Source: Cyclospora cayetanensis
Taxonomy: Eukaryota; Apicomplexa; Conoidasida; Eucoccidiorida; Eimeriidae
Direction: 5' to 3'
NCBI RefSeq assembly: GCF_002999335.1
Contig: NW_020312766.1
Span: 1-64,000 of the forward strand
DNA length: 64,000 bases
The position numbers and the translations under genes are program-made. A model generated the notes under the pieces. It had not been told where the DNA came from. It ran no database searches and saw nothing but the letters and a program-made list of their open reading frames with translations. Below, in pieces: positions 57,774 through 64,000 of the stretch; the stretch's first letter is position 1; each line of letters opens with the position of its first letter.

Positions 57774-60700
57774 ATGGACGGGAGTGACCGCGAGCCAGTG
57801 GCAGCGCACATCCCCGTTTCCGTGTTTACCTCACCTCCAGTCCCGCACAGCGGCGACCTTGTAGCTGATCTGCCCCCGGAGTATTCGGGGTCTGGGGACT
57901 GCTGGCGCGCTCTTTACAGCGCGCCATCGGAGCGGCCGCCGGTGGGAGGTGCCCCGCATGCTGCTGCAGTGCCTCTTCCTCTTTTGCCTCTTCAGGGGGT
58001 GCGAAACGCATCGGTAGGGACAAGCCTAGTCGATGCGTGTATCCTTTTGGGTCAGACAGAGGGTTCGGCATGCGCGGGCGACTCCCCGCTAGAGAACGCC
58101 GTGGGCTTCTTGGAGCCCTCGGAGGCCTCTAGGGCCCCATGCCTCCCCCGGAACCACAACCAGGCGATGCGTAAGGCTGCCGACAGTTTTTCGTTTCAAG
58201 ATACAGACGTCACAGCCCCTCCGGGTAGGCCTCCTGCCGCTTGCATGTCGCCGTGCATGAGGCTGTTGTGGCACCCTGGTTAAGGCAGGGGGAGGAGTTG
58301 TTTGCTCCGTCTGGGGGCAAGAGAGAGGTACTACTCCTGCTGGGTAGACGCGTAGCTTGCCCTTCTCACTGCCTCCGCCACCCCCTCGCCGCTTTTTCTG
58401 CGGGGGGCCCTGTAGGGGCCTCTTGCAGCCAGACTGCTACGACAAGAGCTAAGTGCTTGTTCTGCATATGACGCTGCAGCGCCTGAGGGGCATGACGCGG
58501 CTCAGCCGAAGACTCGAGAGGAAGTCTCGTGTGATGTCTGTGTTCTCACTGGGCGGCAGCAGCAGCAGCAGGGGCTGCACACAGCCAGCTCCACAGGTGT
58601 GTGTTTCGTGTCTGTCCTGCTGCCGTTGCCGCTGCTGCTGCTGCGCACGGAAGGGTGCCAGGGTTGCCTGATCGGGCTTGCGTATTGGGGAGGGCTTTTA
58701 TTCGTGATGGCATACTCGGTTGCTGTTGGCAGGCTGCTGCACGACAGAGGACCAGCAGCAGCAGCCACTTTGCTCGCCGTCTCCTGCTACCGATGCCACA
58801 CGCGCTTCCGTACGGGCAGCAGCGGGAACTTGTGTGCCCCAGTCCACGCGCATGCCTGCCATCTCCACGGGCTTATCTGCGGCAGCTGCAGGTACATTGT
58901 AGGGGCCGTTTGTCGTCCTCTGCTGCCGTAGTCGCATGGCAGTAGTGTGTCGCCTCTCTCTTCTTGAGGCGGCACGTTTGTAGGCGCTCCGATCCGCGTT
59001 TTTGGGGCAGCTTTCATGTAGATACATTCATGTAGCCTGCTTGGCCTTTTTTAGCTAGCTGGGAAGTCTGTGTGCTAGGTCGGGATGGCTAGCCCTACGC
59101 GTCTTTTTATGGCGTCTCTCTATGCCTCTCAGCGCCCACTGGGAACGATGCGTCACCCCCATCGAAGCAGCGGACGAGCGGCGATGCCGCCTTCCAGCTC
59201 ACACAGGAGGTCCCCCCCCCTCCCGTGGAACTGTTGCTGCCACTGCGTTCGCCAGGAGGTGCTGGTGTCGCCTCCGTTCCGAAGGCATCCTGTTTGAGTC
59301 TCTGTCAACTCCCCCCGGAGTCGCCTTACTGCCGCATGGACTCTGCGAACGGCAGCACGTACGTTGCGCATGAGGACGAAGGCGGATCGCAGTCTCTGCC
59401 ATCGCCAGACGTGGAGTGGCCGGATGGCGATGCGACGGCAGCAGCTGTTGCAGCTGCCGCCGTTGCTGTAGCTGCTGCTGCCGCACCCTTTGCTGCCGGG
59501 GAGGCTCCGGCGGCTGTAGCAGCAGCGCCCCCTGCTCTTGAAGGGGCAAGCGCTGCAGCAGAGGGCACATGGGGAGGAGGCCTTATGCAGGGAGCAGCAG
59601 GCACTGCAGCAGGAGCGACAGCTCCCTCCGACATCCCCACAGAAAGACGGCGGCATCATCGCAGCGGTAGGGCTGGCGGAAATGCGCGCAGTGGTCGCAA
59701 CGTACGTGTTGGTGCGACCTCCGCAGTGCTGGCAGGTGTCTCGACAGCTGGCGACAGCCGCCGACGGTTTGATGGGAGGACCTCCGCTTCTTTCAGGAGG
59801 GGCGGCAAGCCGAGGCGGCGTGCGCATAAGAAAGGCAGAGATGCCAGGAGACAGCAGCAGCTGCAACAACAGCAGCCGCAGCCTCTCCGGCTGACATCAG
59901 AAGTTCTCATGCAGCTGGAGGCTCGAACATCATCCCGTACGACAAACAGGCGTACTTTTGGGGGCAGTGGGATGTTTTGTTCTTGGAAGGTGGAGAGAGG
60001 CTGCTGGCTCTTCTTGGGAGAAAGGGGGAGGGGAGGGGGTGTGTGTGTTTATTGGACTGTATGCTTCAGACAAGCGTTTGGACGCCGTTTTTTTTGCGCA
60101 GTGGAGCGTTTTTAAATTGTATTGACGTGGTTTTATGAGTCGCGTTTCGTTTTGTGTGTTTTTTCTGCTGGGACTCCCCTCTGTCGATATGTGGCGGTCT
60201 GTTCCGCTGTATGTGTATGTCTGTGGGTTCATACATGCATATCCATGTATACCTGTAGGGGTGCATGAATGTGTTCATGTCGGTGTTGTGCAGGGGGTGT
60301 GTGTGTGGTTGGTTGTTTGTTTGCTGGCGTGTGCAGTTGTGGAGTCGGGCCTGGGCGTTTCGGGGGAAGAAGCACTTGCGCCTTCCGGAGGGAGCGCTAG
60401 AGGAAGTCGCTCGTTGTCTTTCTTTTGGTTGGTGAAGCACCGTGCAGAGCAGAACAGAGAGGCGGCAGGCGACGCGCGCCGTCAGGCAGCCTTCCAGCGT
60501 GCAGAAGCTGCATGCAGAGATTCTGCCGCGGGAGCAGCGGGGGAGCCGGCTCCCGTGGAGGTAGATGAATGCAGCAGTCAGAGTCAGCGAAGCAGCGAGG
60601 TTTCCACGAAGGGCACGGTGAATCACAAGTGCAGAGAGGACGATGTGCGCATCAACCTTTGCGAGAATCCATCAGACTTGTGGTATGGTCTCAAGATGCA

Positions 60701-62609
60701 AGATGGACGGCCTGTGATTGTGCATTCGCGTCCTCGACATCACAGTCGCAGGCAGCACCGGTACAGACACCCCCCGGCTGCGGTGGTGGATTCGGCAGCG
60801 CTGATGAGCGGGAGCTCTGCAGGCTGCGCTGCTCCACCGGCGGCAGCAGCGGGAGCAGCTCTCCTCGCTGCGCTGCCGCAGCAGCAGCAGGTGCAGCAAC
60901 CTTTCACGGCGATCGCCGCCCCCCCCAGGGGGTTCCTCGCGTCTGCGCAGCAAGGCGAGCTGCAGCTCCAGACGCAGCCGAGCAGCAGACACCACAGGAG
61001 GCATCATCGTGTCAGGAGTCACAGAGACGCAACAAGGAGGCACAGCGGGCACAGATCCTCGAGTCAGCTCCCCCTCCCCGTGGGAAGCGAGGCGCCGTCT
61101 CCAGCAGGCCCAGTTGGGCAGCAGGGGCAGCAGCAGTTCTTGCTGCCATCGCCGCTGCCGCAGCACGCGCAGCTCCAACAGCAGCAGCAGCAGCAGCAGC
61201 ACATGCAGCCGTTGCCGCCGCAGCAGCAACTGCTGCAGCTGTACAGAGAGAGGAAGCGAAGGCACAAGGAGCGAAAGCGCTGTCGCTCCTCCTCCTCGTC
61301 TGCCGCGGCTGCCTCGGTGCCGCCCAGTGGCATGCAGCAGCAGCAGCTGCTGCAGCTACAGGGGGGGGGCGTAGCGCCACTCCAACTGTTCTCCTCGGGT
61401 GTGCAGAAGGAGAATAGCAGGCGGGCTGAAAGACGCCGTCGCTTTCTTCCCAGTGCAGCTGCTGCTGAACACACCGGCGCCAGTGGGCCTGTACAGCAGG
61501 GCAGACAGTCGGACCGCGTGGTGTATGTTCGCTCCCTCGAGCCGCTTGCAGCAGGAGCAGCAGCAGCAGCTGCTGCTGCAGCTCCCGCAGGCGGCGGCAG
61601 CAACAGCCTCAGCAGCAGTAGTAGGGCCGCATCGAGACTGCCTCTGGCCAGCAGTGCGCAGCTGGTGGCGTCTCACGCCATTGCCTCGTCTTTTCGATCT
61701 CAGCAGCTGCCATGCTCAGCTGGTAGCGAGTCTGCAGCAGCGGGATCGACGCAGCAGTCCGCAGGAGTGTATCCCTCCATGGGCATGGGGAGATCTCTGC
61801 TGCAGCAGCAGCAAGTGCAACTGCAGCAGTTGCAACTGCAGCCGACGGCTGCTCCTGCTGGGGAGTCTGCACAACAGCTCTTCAGGCCGGCACGCCGCCT
61901 CAGGACGGAAAATGACAGTTCGACTTTGGAGGCTTTCGCGAGTGCATCGGCAGCAGCGCACGGCGGATTTAAACCCCCCGCCCCTCTGACAGTATCCCAG
62001 AGAGCCTCTGCAAAGCGTCGAGGGCTTGCCGCACGCGCTTTGGCGTATTCAGCGTCTTCTGGAGTCGCGCATTCAGGAGGATTGGGGATGGCAGTTGGCA
62101 CGGCTCCGGCTGTCGGAGGGGGCGAGGGTAGCGCAGCGGCAGGGGGCAGCACGTGTGGCTCCCACGGCGCTGTTGCGTCTACTGCTGCTGCTGCATCTAC
62201 TGCTGCTGCTGCTGCGCAGCCTGTGTTTCCTGTGGCGAGTGGCGGCAGCTCCAGTGCGCAGCTGCATCTTCAGCAGCCGTCAAGTGCCGGCGGCTATACG
62301 GGCTTGCAAGCTGCGGCTTTCTGGGAAGGCCGACAGCAGCCGCAGGCACCGATATCGGCGGCTCCAGGAGTTGCGCGTCCAGTGCCTTCTTACGGCGATT
62401 TGGATGCGCAGCAGCCAACGTTGAGGGGCACACAGAGCAGTGGCTACTCCCGAGGGGGGACTGGGATCGAGGCGGGTCCAGTCCTCGCGGCAGGGTTGCA
62501 CGAGGGGACGCACGGCGCAGTCAAATTGAAGATGCATCAGCAGCAGCGGAGGATGTCGGCAAGGGAACGTGTGCAGTGGCAGCTAGCGAAGAGCAGGGGC
62601 ATGCTGTAG
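57774..62609 (+). CDS. Gln/Ala/Ser-rich 1,267-residue protein of unknown function, 5 exons
   Basis: I do not recognise the family. Exons 57774-58224, 58480-58596, 58733-58891, 59133-59936 and 60337-62609 join in frame, all four introns in phase 1 with GT-AG ends. An alternative exon 4 donor at 59952 is also in phase. The ATG at 57774 has purine at -3 and G at +4. Exons 2 and 3 carry short Gln runs and a CDVC pair. Exon 4 has an Ala/Val run and then a basic Arg-rich region. Exon 5 holds the only ordered-looking segment, EDDVRINLCENPSDLWYGLK, then HSRPRHHSRRQHR, long Gln/Ala/Ser runs, and a basic C-terminus (SARERVQWQLAKSRG). Basic patches suggest nucleic-acid or nuclear association, but that is only an impression. 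The T/G-rich ORF start at 60135 is better read as intron. Confidence 0.65.
60890..62300 (+). repeat. CAG/GCA triplet-rich coding tracts
   Basis: Many short CAG, GCA and AGC runs within exon 5 of the gene above, for example near 61175-61202, 61555-61580 and 61798-61815. They encode Gln, Ala or Ser depending on frame and leave all other frames open too, so shadow ORFs abound. Confidence 0.9.
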
Positions 62610-64000
62610 CAGCAGCGGGGGCTGCTCATGGGTGGTTGGGTAGGTGATGGTGTAGGGAGGCACTGTGTCTCTGCACGGGGGCAGCGATGGGGAGGGAGGC
62701 GTATCACAGAGCGAGGTGCAGCTCCTCCCTCCTTCGTTGCCGTCCGGTTGTGGCTGTGCATTCGCGTGTTTTGCACTGTCGTGGAAGCGCTGTGTTGCCT
62801 CCCCTTTTCTCTAATGACCATGTGGTTGCCAAATAGAGAGAGGTGCAGCTGATGGGCAGCAACCCTCTTTGCTTTAGAGAGAGTCTTTTCCCTTGCATTT
62901 GTTCAAGGCAAGATGCGCTGCAGAGTGCCTGTGGCGTGGTATCGGCTCCTGTTTCGGTTCTTGTAAGGCGCACAATTGCACACATGAACACGACGTTTCA
63001 TGTTCTCCATGTTTTTGTCTGGAAAAAATACGGGAGGGAGGGGAGGAGGGGGAAAGGGGGAGGGCTATTGTGTGTAGCTAGCTCCGGCGCGTGCGTCGTT
63101 AACAGTGTGGGCGCAGTAACGCAGCTAGCTCTGGCGCGCAGTGGGGGGGGTCATTGAGGCAGCGGCATATGTGCAACGCAAGTCTGGCCGAGACGAACAT
63201 TGGGGTGTAGGTTTATTGTAGGAGAGACCCCATGGTAGCAATGCCAGAAGTTGTCACTATTGATGGTGGGCTGCCGCTGCACAGCCTGTATGTGCAGCAG
63301 CTGGATTGACGAATTTTTGCCCTTTGTTTCCCCATAGCGGCTGCTCAGTTTTGGATCGGGCATGTGGCGTAGCAGTAGACTCTACTGCCTGGATGTCGGA
63401 CAGTGTAGATACTACTCTAGTCTCGCAAGGGCGGCGCAGCGACTAGGCGGCTGCCTGGTGCTTTGAAGAGGGCGTCGGGGGTGCGAGGCAGCCGAATTCG
63501 CCAAGAGTGCGCATGATGACCCTCGACTGCGCCTTGAAGTAAGTTTCTGCCGTTTTGTGCTGCGTTTTGCGGTGAGGGGGCCCTCGAAGTTAGAGCAACA
63601 GCATGCTGGAGTGTCAAGGAGAGAGAAGAGACCCCCACATGGAGCTTCGCACCTAATTAAACGCGGCGTTCTGGCGGCTACACGGCAGGGTGCGGGTGCC
63701 AAGTGGCAGAGGACTTTTGCTAGGAACGTGCAGGGGCGTCTGCGTTCAAGGTGTGGTATGAATCAGCACCAGCAGATCGCAAAGGTGTGCGTTTCTTCTC
63801 GAGTTCGTTGGATGAAGCTGTTAGCACTGTGCTACTGCCCTCATAGTGGCTAAGCATAGGCAATAGTCGTACTCAGGAAGGTGCTATGTGTGTAAACTAG
63901 GAAGCGAAACCGTAGATCTTGGGCGATGAACACGAACCCCAGATGCCCTGACCTGGCGCCGGGGAACGCATTGCCAGAATACTGGGAGCCTAAGAAGCAG
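62610..64000. other. Downstream region at the window end
   Basis: No gene I can support. The longest frames are about 100 codons with no motif. A gene may begin beyond the right edge. Confidence 0.5.

Noticed and set aside
59538..59894. Alternative frame with 118 codons over exon 4 of the 57.8-62.6 kb gene
   Set aside because: It does not connect in phase with the neighbouring exons, whereas the chosen frame does on both sides.
60135..60336. ATG-started N-terminus with a signal-peptide-like hydrophobic leader
   Set aside because: The DNA is T/G-rich like an intron, ends in an AG acceptor at 60336, and the downstream frame links in phase to exon 59133-59936.

Overview
The window looks like nuclear DNA of a coccidian apicomplexan, most likely Eimeria. 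The reasons are intron-rich genes with short exons, many Gln/Ala/Ser homopolymer runs from CAG/GCA-type repeats, simple-sequence tracts inside introns, and a prokaryote-type CDP-DAG synthase with a recessed signal and transit region as expected for apicoplast import. Species is inferred from style, not from a database match. Gene models were built by hand from protein conservation plus splice-site phase. Except for one junction in the EF-hand gene, all joined exons stay in frame.

Layout: 1-2330 gene-free; 2331-3920 (+) a single-exon Gln/Ala-rich protein of unknown function; 4868-7009 (-) an FHA-parvulin prolyl isomerase; 7010-12429 gene-free with dispersed repeats; 12430-18691 (-) a multi-exon protein with three successive calmodulin-like modules; 18692-23536 gene-free apart from one doubtful small ORF; 23537-34442 (-) a 16-exon BLM/Sgs1-type RecQ helicase; 35262-35341 (-) tRNA-Leu(AAG); 36259-39353 (+) a two-exon phosphatidate cytidylyltransferase; 40260-45460 (-) an 8-exon DEAD-box RNA helicase with an RS-like N-terminus; 45461-50798 gene-free with repeats; 50799-54657 (+) a 9-exon NOL10/Enp2 ribosome-biogenesis factor; 54658-57773 gene-free with repeats; 57774-62609 (+) a 5-exon, 1,267-residue low-complexity protein of unknown function; the rest shows nothing clear.

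The genes are a housekeeping mix: DNA repair, RNA remodelling, small-subunit rRNA processing, plastid lipid synthesis and prolyl isomerisation. They do not form one pathway.

Three points stand out. Six of about 48 reconstructed introns need a GC donor (mostly CAG|GCAAGC), well above the roughly 1% usual in eukaryotes. The EF-hand gene carries an intron at the same loop position in all three modules, and two of these have the same GC donor. A previously unlabelled dispersed repeat of about 330 bp recurs in both orientations in the gene-free blocks.
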